In this document: positions 34,125-42,238 of the stretch, in pieces
How positions within the stretch are numbered: the first letter of the stretch is position 1
Layout: each line of letters begins with the position of its first letter
DNA from: Salinicoccus halitifaciens
GTDB taxonomy: Bacteria; Bacillota; Bacilli; Staphylococcales; Salinicoccaceae
Length of the DNA: 64,000 bases
Assembly: GCF_021026095.1 (NCBI RefSeq)
Contig: NZ_JAJNCU010000001.1
Coordinates: 1 to 64,000, forward strand
Direction of reading: 5' to 3'
Translations under genes and position numbers: made by a program
The notes under the pieces: generated by a model
The model's database searches: none
Seen by the model: the letters and a program-made list of their open reading frames with translations, nothing else
Told to the model about the DNA's origin: nothing

Positions 34125-35621
34125 ATGACAAATTATAATTATGATGTAGTGGTAGTGGGTACAGGAAACGCGGCTTTGAGTGCAGCGCTGAGTGCAGGCG
34201 AAGATGGTTTGAAGGTGCTGATGGTGGAGAAGGGGCCGAAGCATAAGCGTGGGGGCAACTCATTCTTCACAGATGGTGCGATCCGTACGGCCTACGGTGA
34301 TAAGGAAGGTTTAAGCCGTGTCATTGATAGCTTAAGTGAATCGGAGCTTGAGGAAATAGAACTTCCGGAATACATGGAGGAGGATTACTACGGGGACATC
34401 ATGAAGGTGACCCAGGAGAAAAGTGATCCGGCTCTGGCGGGTCACCTCAGCTCGAAATCCTATGAGACAATCCTTTGGATGAAGGAGCAGGGCGTCGAGT
34501 TCCAGCTCAACGAAAACCAGTACTTCGAGAAGGATGGCAAAAAGGTGTTCTGGGGCGGCCTGCCGATCAAGACGGTGAACAAGGGCATCGGTCTTGTGGA
34601 GGCATTGTTTGATAAAGCTGAGGAGCGCGGCATCGATATCTGGTACGAATCGCCGGCGGTCTCCGTTGAAAAGACGGATGGAAAGATTTCAGGCGTCCAT
34701 GTAGACAGTAAGGAGTTTGGTGAAGTGCTCGTGGAATGCCGTTCTGTGATTCTTGCGTGCGGCGGATTTGAAGCGAACAAGGAGAAGCGTGCGGAGCACT
34801 TGGGCCCGCAGTGGGAAAATGCGGTCGTCCGCGGCAGTGAGTACAATACTGGCGACGGTATTTCCATGGCACTGGGTGTGGGTGTAGCGAAGTCAGGACA
34901 GTATGACGGATGCCATGCGCATACGACGGATTACAATTCACCACGTACTGGAGATTACAGTAAACCGGGCGACATTTATAAAAAGTCCTCGTATCCATTG
35001 GGTCTGATCGTGAACGTGGAAGGTGAACGCTTCGTCGATGAAGGTCTGGATTTCAGAAACTATACTTATGCCAAGTACGGCAAGGAAACGCTGAAGCAGA
35101 CGGATCAGAAGGCATTCCAGATTTATGATTCCCAGGTGAGACACCTGCTCAGGAAAGAGTACGACCTTGAAGAGGCGACGATGATTAAAGCTGATACAGT
35201 GGAGGAATTGGCTGAGAAGATGGGCGTGGATAAGGAGAACTTCCTTCAGACCATCAAAGGATACAATGCGGCGGTCCAGGACGGCGACTACAACCCGGGT
35301 GTGAAGGACGGCAAGTCGACCAAAGGTTTGGATGTCGATAAGACGAACTGGGCATTGAAGTTCGAAGAGGGGCCATTCTATGCCTATCCGGTCACATGCG
35401 GCATCACATTCACATTCGGTGCGGTCAAAGTGAACGAGCATGCCGAAGCGCTGGATGAGAACGGTGAGAAAATCGACGGCCTCTATGCGGCCGGGGAAAT
35501 GGTCGGGGACCTGTTCCATCATAACTATCCGGGCGGTTCGGGCCTCATGTCCGGTTCCGTCTTCGGAAGGACGGCAGGGGATTCCGTCAAAGAATATTTG
35601 AAGCAGCCGGCAGGGATATAA
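34125..35621 (+). CDS. FAD-dependent tricarballylate dehydrogenase-like protein (TcuA family)
   Basis: Fumarate reductase/succinate dehydrogenase-type flavoprotein of about 498 residues. The N-terminal dinucleotide motif is V-V-V-G-T-G-N-A-A near residues 8-16, followed by G-G-N-S-F-F-T-D-G-A near 45, the pattern of TcuA. The C-terminal FAD motif L-Y-A-A-G-E and N-Y-P-G-G-S-G-L are also present. TcuA oxidises tricarballylate to cis-aconitate in Salmonella, with TcuB re-oxidising the flavin. No TcuB-like gene is nearby. The LysR gene, TctCAB transporter and PrpF-like isomerase in the neighbourhood support a tricarboxylate role. The start at 34125 is chosen because GAGGGG lies 7 bases upstream. 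Other fumarate-reductase-like oxidoreductases remain possible. Confidence 0.75.
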   Translation: MTNYNYDVVVVGTGNAALSAALSAGEDGLKVLMVEKGPKHKRGGNSFFTDGAIRTAYGDKEGLSRVIDSLSESELEEIELPEYMEEDYYGDIMKVTQEKSDPALAGHLSSKSYETILWMKEQGVEFQLNENQYFEKDGKKVFWGGLPIKTVNKGIGLVEALFDKAEERGIDIWYESPAVSVEKTDGKISGVHVDSKEFGEVLVECRSVILACGGFEANKEKRAEHLGPQWENAVVRGSEYNTGDGISMALGVGVAKSGQYDGCHAHTTDYNSPRTGDYSKPGDIYKKSSYPLGLIVNVEGERFVDEGLDFRNYTYAKYGKETLKQTDQKAFQIYDSQVRHLLRKEYDLEEATMIKADTVEELAEKMGVDKENFLQTIKGYNAAVQDGDYNPGVKDGKSTKGLDVDKTNWALKFEEGPFYAYPVTCGITFTFGAVKVNEHAEALDENGEKIDGLYAAGEMVGDLFHHNYPGGSGLMSGSVFGRTAGDSVKEYLKQPAGI

Positions 35622-35630
35622 TTAATAGTG

Positions 35631-35664
35631 AAGCGCGCTAGCCATGAGGCAGCGCGCTTTTTTA
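35631..35664. terminator. Bidirectional terminator between tcuA-like and LysR genes
   Basis: AGCGCGCT appears on both sides of a short loop with GCC/GGC extension, and T-run TTTTTT follows. The LysR stop codon lies at its right edge. Confidence 0.85.
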
Positions 35665-36531
35665 GTGATTGATATTTCCCCACTCCTGCATGTGGGTGAT
35701 GAACTTATCCACAGTCACAAGGTGCTGGACATCAGCATTGTACATGAGCCAGGTGTCACGTGTGATCGGCGCACCTTCCGAATCCAGGACCGGTTCTTTG
35801 TGCAGATGGTCTTCTTCTTTTAAACAGATGGCGGGTACGATGGTGTAGCCGAGGCCGCGCTTCACCAGTTCCTTGCTCGTTTCCAGCCGGTCGACCTCCA
35901 TTTCGATGGTGGCGGGCGTGGCATATGTATCGGCCCACCAGTGCTGAATCGTTTCCTTTAGGGAGGTGTCGGTGCTGTACCGGATCTGCCGATGTCCCGG
36001 AAGCTGCTTAAGGTCAAGCTTCTCCTGGGAGATGATGTAGAGGGGTTCTTTATTTAAAAGTGTCTTATGTTTATGGCCCGGGTAGTCCGTGCGCAGTATG
36101 CCGATATGGATATTGCCTCTGGATAAGGCGCTGTGGATGGCACTGCTCCAGCCGGTCTGAACGTTGAAGCGGACTTTCGGGTATTTGAGCGAGAAGCTTT
36201 TGAGCAGGTCCGGCAGCACATACTGTGCAAAGTTGCTCGAGACGCCGATCTTCAATGTACCTGCGATTTCGCCCTCCATATTATTGATGTTGTCCTTCAT
36301 GACCATGAACGCTTTCAGCATATCGCGGGCATAGGCGACGAGGTATTCACCTTCCGCAGTGAACTCGATGCCGCTCCGCGTCTTGATGATGAGTCCCGCC
36401 CCGATTTCCTCCTCAAGGTTCTTCAGCCTGTAGCTTAGGGAAGGCTGGGAGACGTACAAACGTTCCGCCGTCTTCGTTATATTCTTCTCTTCATGCAGTA
36501 TGTTCAGCATATGCCAATCTTTATAGTCCAT
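35662..36531 (-). CDS. LysR-family transcriptional regulator of the tricarboxylate cluster
   Basis: LysR-type regulator of about 289 residues. The helix-turn-helix is near residues 15-35 (N-I-T-K-T-A-E-R-L-Y-V-S-Q-P-S-L-S) and a type-2 periplasmic-binding effector domain follows (G-T-L-K-I-G-V-S-S near 91). I place the start at 36531 because AAGGTGAT precedes it; a GTG at 36540 is possible. It is divergent from tctC and convergent with the TcuA-like gene, so it probably activates one or both in response to a tricarboxylate. The gap to tctC contains an inverted repeat at 36608-36631. Confidence 0.85.
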   Translation of the reverse strand: MDYKDWHMLNILHEEKNITKTAERLYVSQPSLSYRLKNLEEEIGAGLIIKTRSGIEFTAEGEYLVAYARDMLKAFMVMKDNINNMEGEIAGTLKIGVSSNFAQYVLPDLLKSFSLKYPKVRFNVQTGWSSAIHSALSRGNIHIGILRTDYPGHKHKTLLNKEPLYIISQEKLDLKQLPGHRQIRYSTDTSLKETIQHWWADTYATPATIEMEVDRLETSKELVKRGLGYTIVPAICLKEEDHLHKEPVLDSEGAPITRDTWLMYNADVQHLVTVDKFITHMQEWGNINH

Positions 36532-36607
36532 CGATATCACCTTGAATATTTAAAATATTTTGTTAACTCATATATCATTATGGCTTATAAACACAGGGTT
36601 ATCAAAT

Positions 36608-36631
36608 TATTTTATCGTATCGGATAAAATA
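36608..36631. promoter_or_regulatory. Inverted repeat in the LysR-tctC intergenic region
   Basis: Arms TATTTTATC and GATAAAATA flank a 6-base centre. It lies between the two divergent promoters and contains an ATC-N-GAT core suited to a LysR-type site. The shared 12-mer TATTTCACTTAT follows at 36636-36647. Confidence 0.5.
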
Positions 36632-36650
36632 TCAATATTTCACTTATGTA

Positions 36651-36665
36651 ATGTAAGCGGTTACT
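36651..36665 (+). promoter_or_regulatory. Candidate cre site before tctC
   Basis: ATGTAAGCGGTTACT matches 14 of 15 positions of WTGNAARCGNWWWCA, only the last base differing. It is about 28 bp before the tctC start, a position suited to CcpA repression of tricarboxylate uptake. Confidence 0.6.
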
Positions 36666-36692
36666 CTATGTCTATAACATTCAGGGGGATGG

Positions 36693-37802
36693 ATGAATAT
36701 GAAAAAACTATCTTTGATGATATCGATAATATTTTTATGCGGCGCGCTTATGGCATTGAATCCGCTGACCACGAGCGGCAGCGGGGAAGAGGATCCGGCC
36801 GGGCACAACCTTTTGACATTCGTCGTGCCTTTTGAGGCAGGAGGCGGCACCGATATATTCGGCCGCTTTTTCACACCATATTTCTCGGACCAGATGGAAG
36901 GGAATCCGCTGGTGCAGGTCGAGAATATCCCGGGCGGGGGAAGCATCACGGGGACGAATGAATTTGCGCAGTCGAAGCCGAAGGACGGCAGCCATTTGCT
37001 GACATCCAGTGCTTCCTCGCATATCCCTTATATGCTGGATCAGTCTTCCGTGAACTATGATTTCAAAAACATGAAGCCGATCATCGGCTCGCCAATGGGC
37101 GGTGTCGTCTACACCACACCTGAGAAAGCCGAACAGTTCAGGGAGGATTTGACGAGTTTCGAGGAGCCGCTTTATTACGCAGGCATTTCACCGAGCGGAC
37201 TGGACCTCGTGACGCTGTTGTCATATGAAGTGCTCGACCTCAATTTCCATGGTGTACTCGGCTACGGCGGACGCGGCCCGTCACGTGTTGCATTCGAGCA
37301 GGGTGAGAGCAATCTGGATTACCAGACGACCTCTGCCTACAACAACAACGTCAAGCCGCTTGTGGAGAACGGCACGGCCGAACCTTTGTACAGTCTCGGA
37401 CAGATCGATCAGAACGGCGACCTTGTAAGGGATCCGCAGTTCCCGGAGCTGCCGACGGTGGAGGAAGTTTATATTGACCAATACGGCGAAGCACCGTCCG
37501 GTGAAGTATGGGAGGCGTACAAGCAGATGGTGAATGCCGCATATACTTTGAATAAAGTCATCTGGGTCCATGAAGATGCACCGGTGGAATCAATCGCCCG
37601 CCTGCAGGATGGGGCCGAAGGCATCAGACAGGACGAAGATTTTATAGAAAACTCGGAAACCGTGCTTGAAGGCTACGATGTCCTGTCCGGTGATGCGCTG
37701 CAGAAACAGATTGACGAAGCGTTCAATGTTTCCGAAAGCAGTAAGACACTGATACAGGATTACCTGCTTGAAAAATACGATCTGGATATTACAGAGCTCT
37801 AG
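36693..37802 (+). CDS. tctC: Tripartite tricarboxylate transporter receptor (TctC/Bug family)
   Basis: Solute receptor of a TTT transporter, 369 residues. The hydrophobic leader (about 4-23) ends before the mature domain, which has the Bug-family pattern F-V-V-P-F-E-A-G-G-G-T-D near residue 44-55 and N-I-P-G-G-G-S near 82. The only cysteine of the leader lies in I-F-L-C-G, not a standard lipobox, so how the receptor stays on the cell is unclear. An uncleaved signal anchor is one possibility. It is the first gene of the tctC-tctA-tctB-prpF operon, with AGGGGGAT as RBS. The ligand is likely a tricarboxylate such as tricarballylate, citrate or aconitate, by context. Confidence 0.82.
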   Translation: MNMKKLSLMISIIFLCGALMALNPLTTSGSGEEDPAGHNLLTFVVPFEAGGGTDIFGRFFTPYFSDQMEGNPLVQVENIPGGGSITGTNEFAQSKPKDGSHLLTSSASSHIPYMLDQSSVNYDFKNMKPIIGSPMGGVVYTTPEKAEQFREDLTSFEEPLYYAGISPSGLDLVTLLSYEVLDLNFHGVLGYGGRGPSRVAFEQGESNLDYQTTSAYNNNVKPLVENGTAEPLYSLGQIDQNGDLVRDPQFPELPTVEEVYIDQYGEAPSGEVWEAYKQMVNAAYTLNKVIWVHEDAPVESIARLQDGAEGIRQDEDFIENSETVLEGYDVLSGDALQKQIDEAFNVSESSKTLIQDYLLEKYDLDITEL

Positions 37803-37814
37803 GAGGGGTTCATT

Positions 37815-39302
37815 ATGATAGAAAGCGCAATTGAAGCATTGGCGATCGTACTTGATCCTTCACGGCTCATTTATATGTTCCTAGGCATCGGAATCGGCAT
37901 CGTCGTGGGTCTTTTGCCGGGGCTGAGCGGCACGGTGGGTATGGCATTGCTGCTGCCGTTCGTCTTCGGGATGGACCCTTATGTAGGGATCGCCCTACTC
38001 ATCGGCATGGTCGCGGTCATACAGACCGGGGACACGTTCCCCTCCATACTGCTTGGCATACCCGGCACTTCCGGCTCCCAGGCAACCATCATGGACGGCT
38101 ATCCGCTCGCACAGCAGGGTAAGGCCGCAAAAGCGATGGGGGCGGCGTTCTTCAGTTCGCTCGTCGGCGGGGTCATCGGCGGCATCGCTCTGTTCCTCAC
38201 GATCCCGTTCGCAGAACCCTTGATCACAGCATTCAGCTCACCTGAACTGTTCATGCTGACGATGCTCGGGCTCAGCATGACGGGACTCCTGGCAGGAAAA
38301 TCGGTTTTCAAAGGCATTCTTGCAGGCCTGGTCGGTCTGCTGCTCGGTGCAATCGGCAGTGCACCTGCGGTGCCGGAATACCGTTATACTTTCGACTCAT
38401 TGTATTTGACGCAGGGATTGTCGCTGCCGGTGGTGGCCATGGCGATATTCGCCTTCCCGATCATCATTACAATGCTTACGGAAAAGAAGAAAGTGTCTGA
38501 AGTCGCAAAGCTTGAAGGCGGCGCCCTGCAGGGTGTGATGACTTCATTGAAGAATAAATTCCTCATGGCACGGAGTGCAGTCATCGGGGTCATCATCGGT
38601 TTCATACCGGGCCTCGGTGGCAGCGTCGTCGACTGGATCGCCTACGGCTTCGGTAAAAAGACCGTGAAGAACAACACCTTCGGCGAAGGGGACATCCGGG
38701 GTGTCATCGCACCTGAAAGTGCAAACAACGCAAAAGAGGGCGGATCGATGATCCCGACGCTTTTATTCGGCATACCGGGGAGCGGGACGACCGCAATACT
38801 GCTCGGTGGACTCACGCTGATGGGGCTTGAAGCGGGACCGTCCATGATCACGACGAACTTGGACGTGACACTTTCAATAGTATGGACACTTGTATTCGCG
38901 AACATATTCGGTGCAATACTATGCCTGATGTTGATACGGCCGATCTCTAAACTCAGTACGATCAGCGGTGAAATGATCGTGCCGTTCCTGCTGGTGCTGC
39001 TCGTCATCGGCGCATATCAGAGTTCATTGTCCTGGGGCGATCTTGTCGTATTCGTCATTATCGGACTGTTCGGCTATCTCATGACCATACTCGACTGGCC
39101 GAGGCCGCCGCTCCTCATCGGTTTCGTCCTTGCGATGTCGGCTGAAAGATACTATTGGATATCCATTGAACGGTACGGCTGGGAATGGATCACCAATCCG
39201 CTGGTGATCATCCTTGCGGTGGTCATCATCGTGCTCCTGACAGGAGGCGCCATCATGAAGCGGTTCAGTAGAAGGATAGAAAGTGGAGGTGAAAGCCGAT
39301 GA
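37815..39302 (+). CDS. tctA: TTT transporter large membrane subunit (TctA)
   Basis: TctA-family permease, 495 residues with about eleven to twelve membrane segments. The family motif G-L-L-P-G-L-S-G-T-V-G near residues 33-43 and a second copy-like motif F-I-P-G-L-G-G near residue 262 are visible, with G-T-S-G-S-Q-A-T-I near 88. It carries out Na+- or H+-coupled uptake together with TctB. It lies 12 bp after tctC with AGGAGGGG as RBS and overlaps tctB by 4 bp. Confidence 0.92.
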   Translation: MIESAIEALAIVLDPSRLIYMFLGIGIGIVVGLLPGLSGTVGMALLLPFVFGMDPYVGIALLIGMVAVIQTGDTFPSILLGIPGTSGSQATIMDGYPLAQQGKAAKAMGAAFFSSLVGGVIGGIALFLTIPFAEPLITAFSSPELFMLTMLGLSMTGLLAGKSVFKGILAGLVGLLLGAIGSAPAVPEYRYTFDSLYLTQGLSLPVVAMAIFAFPIIITMLTEKKKVSEVAKLEGGALQGVMTSLKNKFLMARSAVIGVIIGFIPGLGGSVVDWIAYGFGKKTVKNNTFGEGDIRGVIAPESANNAKEGGSMIPTLLFGIPGSGTTAILLGGLTLMGLEAGPSMITTNLDVTLSIVWTLVFANIFGAILCLMLIRPISKLSTISGEMIVPFLLVLLVIGAYQSSLSWGDLVVFVIIGLFGYLMTILDWPRPPLLIGFVLAMSAERYYWISIERYGWEWITNPLVIILAVVIIVLLTGGAIMKRFSRRIESGGESR

Positions 39303-39742
39303 ACAAAGCTTTGGCCAATATATTATTCACCGGCTTCATATTCGTCATGTTCACCCTCGCCTGGATCGAGGCGCTGACATTCACCCGGCTGGCGCAGTTC
39401 TTTCCATTATATATATCACTCGCAGGTTCGACCTTATCGCTCGTATATCTGTTGAAGACGCTGATTGATTACAGGAAGGAGACGTCGGCGGAGGAACGCG
39501 CAGAGCATATACAGATACTTAAACCATTGCGTTACGTCGTATGGGTGCTCGGCTATCTGCTGCTGATCTATGTCTTCGGATTCATCATAGCGACCGCAGT
39601 CTTCCTGTTCGTATTCCTGATATACGAATCCCGCATGAAGGTGATGCAGTCTTTAGTGTCCATGGCCATCACGCTTGTCGTCGTGACATATTTGAGCGCA
39701 GCAATCAACATCGAGTGGCCGGCGAGCCTGCTCGGACTATAG
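39299..39742 (+). CDS. tctB: TTT transporter small membrane subunit (TctB)
   Basis: TctB-family protein of 147 residues with four hydrophobic segments and a charged loop around residues 50-72. It starts within the ATGA overlap with tctA and is followed by prpF after 19 bp. TctB subunits are poorly conserved in sequence, so position and topology are the main evidence. Confidence 0.83.
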   Translation: MNKALANILFTGFIFVMFTLAWIEALTFTRLAQFFPLYISLAGSTLSLVYLLKTLIDYRKETSAEERAEHIQILKPLRYVVWVLGYLLLIYVFGFIIATAVFLFVFLIYESRMKVMQSLVSMAITLVVVTYLSAAINIEWPASLLGL

Positions 39743-39761
39743 GAGAAAAGGAGAGTAAACC

Positions 39762-40958
39762 ATGCATGAATTTGAAAAGATCCGCTCCGTCATCATTAGG
39801 GGCGGCACAAGCAAAGGTGTATTCATAATGAAGAATGAGCTGCCGACAGATCCCGTGGTGCGGGATGCAGTCATTTCATCAATGTTCGGCGGTGCAGACG
39901 ATAGGCAGATCGACGGCCTCGGCGGTGCAAACTCCTTGACCAGCAAGGTCGCCATCATCAGTGTATCGAGAAGGGAAGATGCAGATGTCGATTACACATT
40001 CGGCCAGGTCGATGTGAAAACCGGAGTCGTCGATTACAACTCCAACTGCGGCAATATATTGAGCGGTGTCGGCCCTTTTGCGATAGATGAAGGGCTGGTT
40101 GAAATCACGGAACCTGTGACCCGCGTCAGGATCTACAATACGAATACGGATAAGGTAATCCATGCGGAAGTGCCGGTGCAGAACGGCAAGGCGGCAATCA
40201 CCGGTGACTATGCGATAGACGGCGTGCCGGGCACTGGGGCGAAGATCACTCTCGACTTCATCGATGCAGCGGGCTCCAAGACCGGTGAGTTGTTCCCGAC
40301 GGGGCAGAGGAAGGAGTTTATGGCACTCGGTGATTACGGTGATATCGAAGTCAGTATTGTCGATGTTGCGGCACCTGCCGTCTTCGTCCGGGCAGAAAGC
40401 CTCGGACTGACGGGAAGGGAGTTGAGCCATGAGCTCTCCGATGAACACCTTGAAGTCTTGGAACGGATACGCGGCACCGCAGCCGAGCGGCTCGGCTTCG
40501 TCGATGATCCGACGGAAGCGGTGGCGAAGACCCCGTCTTCCCCGAAAGTCATCATGGTTGCGAAAAGCATGGATTATACATCGGAGGCGGGTGTCGTGAT
40601 TGAGGGGAAAGATACCAGCCTCACCGCACGGGCGATGTCAATGCAGAAGATGCACAAAGCCTATCCCGTGACCGGTGGACTCTGCACAGCCAGTGCCACG
40701 CAGCTTGAAGGGACAGTCGTCCATGATGTTTATAGCGGGACGGAGAGTGACGGTGATATCGTGATCGGCCACCCGACGGGGAAGATGAAGTTTGTCGTCG
40801 ACATTGAAGACTCAGGGGATGCCGTCGTATTCCATAAGACCGCAACGGCAAGGACCGCAAGGCGTCTGATGGAAGGCAATGCCTATGTTTCGAAGGAAAT
40901 ATTCTGGCAGTCGCCGGTGGGTGAGGAGCATCAGAGTCAGCAGAAGACGCTCGCCTGA
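39762..40958 (+). CDS. PrpF-family isomerase (methylaconitate / oxalomesaconate type)
   Basis: PrpF-like cofactor-independent isomerase of 398 residues with the diaminopimelate-epimerase fold. The start has I-R-G-G-T-S-K-G-V-F near residues 11-20, typical of the family. Candidate catalytic cysteines are in N-S-N-C-G-N near residue 90 and G-G-L-C-T-A near 308. Family members isomerise 2-methylaconitate, 4-oxalomesaconate or aconitate-type double bonds. In an operon with tctCAB and near a TcuA-like dehydrogenase, a role in moving an aconitate double bond is plausible. No prpB/C/D genes are present, so a methylcitrate role is unlikely here. A terminator follows. Confidence 0.82.
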   Translation: MHEFEKIRSVIIRGGTSKGVFIMKNELPTDPVVRDAVISSMFGGADDRQIDGLGGANSLTSKVAIISVSRREDADVDYTFGQVDVKTGVVDYNSNCGNILSGVGPFAIDEGLVEITEPVTRVRIYNTNTDKVIHAEVPVQNGKAAITGDYAIDGVPGTGAKITLDFIDAAGSKTGELFPTGQRKEFMALGDYGDIEVSIVDVAAPAVFVRAESLGLTGRELSHELSDEHLEVLERIRGTAAERLGFVDDPTEAVAKTPSSPKVIMVAKSMDYTSEAGVVIEGKDTSLTARAMSMQKMHKAYPVTGGLCTASATQLEGTVVHDVYSGTESDGDIVIGHPTGKMKFVVDIEDSGDAVVFHKTATARTARRLMEGNAYVSKEIFWQSPVGEEHQSQQKTLA

Positions 40959-40991
40959 TCAAAGAGTAAACCATAAGTGAAAGATGAGGGA

Positions 40992-41026
40992 AATCATATC
41001 CATATTGAATGGATATGATTTTTTTG
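40992..41026 (+). terminator. Terminator after the tct-prpF operon
   Basis: ATCATATCCAT pairs with ATGGATATGAT around a 5-base loop, followed by TTTTTT. Confidence 0.9.
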
Positions 41027-41105
41027 TGGTGAAGGGCTTTATTTTTCCAGAAATCGGGAAAGTGATATACATGTGAATGTGGTTTATTTAACAGATTCTA
41101 TTATA

Positions 41106-41131
41106 AAAGTCTGATATGAGTCTCAGACTTT
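41106..41131. promoter_or_regulatory. Inverted repeat before the CPWC oxidoreductase gene
   Basis: AAAGTCTGA (41106-41114) and TCAGACTTT (41123-41131) are perfect 9-bp arms with an 8-base centre. It lies about 28 bp before the start codon and next to a possible -10 (TATTAT near 41099), a typical repressor position. Confidence 0.6.
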
Positions 41132-41158
41132 GACAATATAAATGAAGGTGGAATAAAT

Positions 41159-42052
41159 ATGTATGATGTAATCGTTATAGGAGGAGGGCCCGCAGGGCTC
41201 AGTGCCGCCTTGAATTTCGGCCGTGGATTGAAGGAGACGCTCGTCATCGATGCAGGCGAGCCGAGGAACAGAGTCGCTGAGGTGTCGAACGGCTTCCTGA
41301 CACAGGATGATATCAATCCGTACGAATTCAGGGAAAAGGCACGAAAAGATGTATTAAAGTATGACAATGTATCGCTCACGGAGGACCGGGTGACGGATAT
41401 CGATAAAGACGGAGAGGACTTTATTATTACTACAGAGTCGGATGAATTCAAAAGCCGTCAGGTCCTGCTCGCCACAGGGCTTAAGGAAGAAACACCGGAT
41501 ATCGAAAATTTTGATGAATTCTACGGTACTTCGGCATTCTACTGCCCGTGGTGCGACGGCTATGAACTGAAAGGTAAGAGGATTGCCGTCATGGCCGATG
41601 AAGACTCCACAAGCAACCTGGTCATGCTGCTTGCCAATTGGAGTCAGGACCTCATCCTATGCACGGGCGGTAAAAGTCTATTGAATGATGAAGATAAGAT
41701 AATGCTGAAAGATAAAGGATTTGACTACAGCGAATCACCAGTTTCCAGGATGGTGGGCAGTGACGGCATGCTGGAAAAACTCGAATTTGAAGATGGAACG
41801 ACTGAAGCGGTTGAAGGCATGTTCGCCAAAATGAAATGGGACACCGATTTTGATTTCCTCGAGACTCTGAACCCGGACAGGGAAGATGACGGCGGACTCA
41901 GGACAAATCCAGTCGGTGAAACATCGGTGAAAGGACTTTTTACAGCTGGCGAAACGAAGACAGGCGTCTCCAGCCAACTGATCAACGCTGCCGCAAGCGG
42001 TGCCGATGTCGCGAAAAGCATGATGATCGGGTTGATGAAGGAAGAATTCTAA
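41159..42052 (+). CDS. Thioredoxin-reductase-like FAD oxidoreductase with CPWC motif
   Basis: NAD(P)/FAD-dependent oxidoreductase of 297 residues. It has the FAD-binding G-G-G-P-A-G-L near residues 8-14, then the redox motif Y-C-P-W-C-D-G-Y near residues 126-133, and the C-terminal F-T-A-G-E-T near 262. Thioredoxin reductase carries C-A-T-C at this position, and the C-P-W-C group is a separate set of small flavoproteins with unclear partners. It is monocistronic, with an inverted repeat upstream and a terminator downstream. It may respond to disulfide or electrophile stress, but that is inference. Confidence 0.8.
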   Translation: MYDVIVIGGGPAGLSAALNFGRGLKETLVIDAGEPRNRVAEVSNGFLTQDDINPYEFREKARKDVLKYDNVSLTEDRVTDIDKDGEDFIITTESDEFKSRQVLLATGLKEETPDIENFDEFYGTSAFYCPWCDGYELKGKRIAVMADEDSTSNLVMLLANWSQDLILCTGGKSLLNDEDKIMLKDKGFDYSESPVSRMVGSDGMLEKLEFEDGTTEAVEGMFAKMKWDTDFDFLETLNPDREDDGGLRTNPVGETSVKGLFTAGETKTGVSSQLINAAASGADVAKSMMIGLMKEEF

Positions 42053-42074
42053 AGCGATATTTAAATCTATTTTT

Positions 42075-42103
42075 AAAGGAATCTGGAGACGGATTCCTTT
42101 TTA
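42075..42103 (+). terminator. Terminator after the CPWC oxidoreductase
   Basis: AAAGGAATC pairs with GATTCCTTT around an 8-base loop, followed by TTTAAATT. Confidence 0.75.
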
Positions 42104-42238
42104 AATTGATATAAATTTCGGAATATTACTAAATCTTATTGTAAATATCTTCTTAATATAGGATAATTATTACAATATATTTATTTCGAATTCAATGTAT
42201 GCTTCCTTTTGAAAACAAATAACGATTAGGAGAAAAAT

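Noticed and set aside
39762-40958. Methylcitrate cycle assignment for the PrpF protein
   Set aside because: No prpB, prpC or prpD homologue is nearby; the operon is a tricarboxylate transporter.
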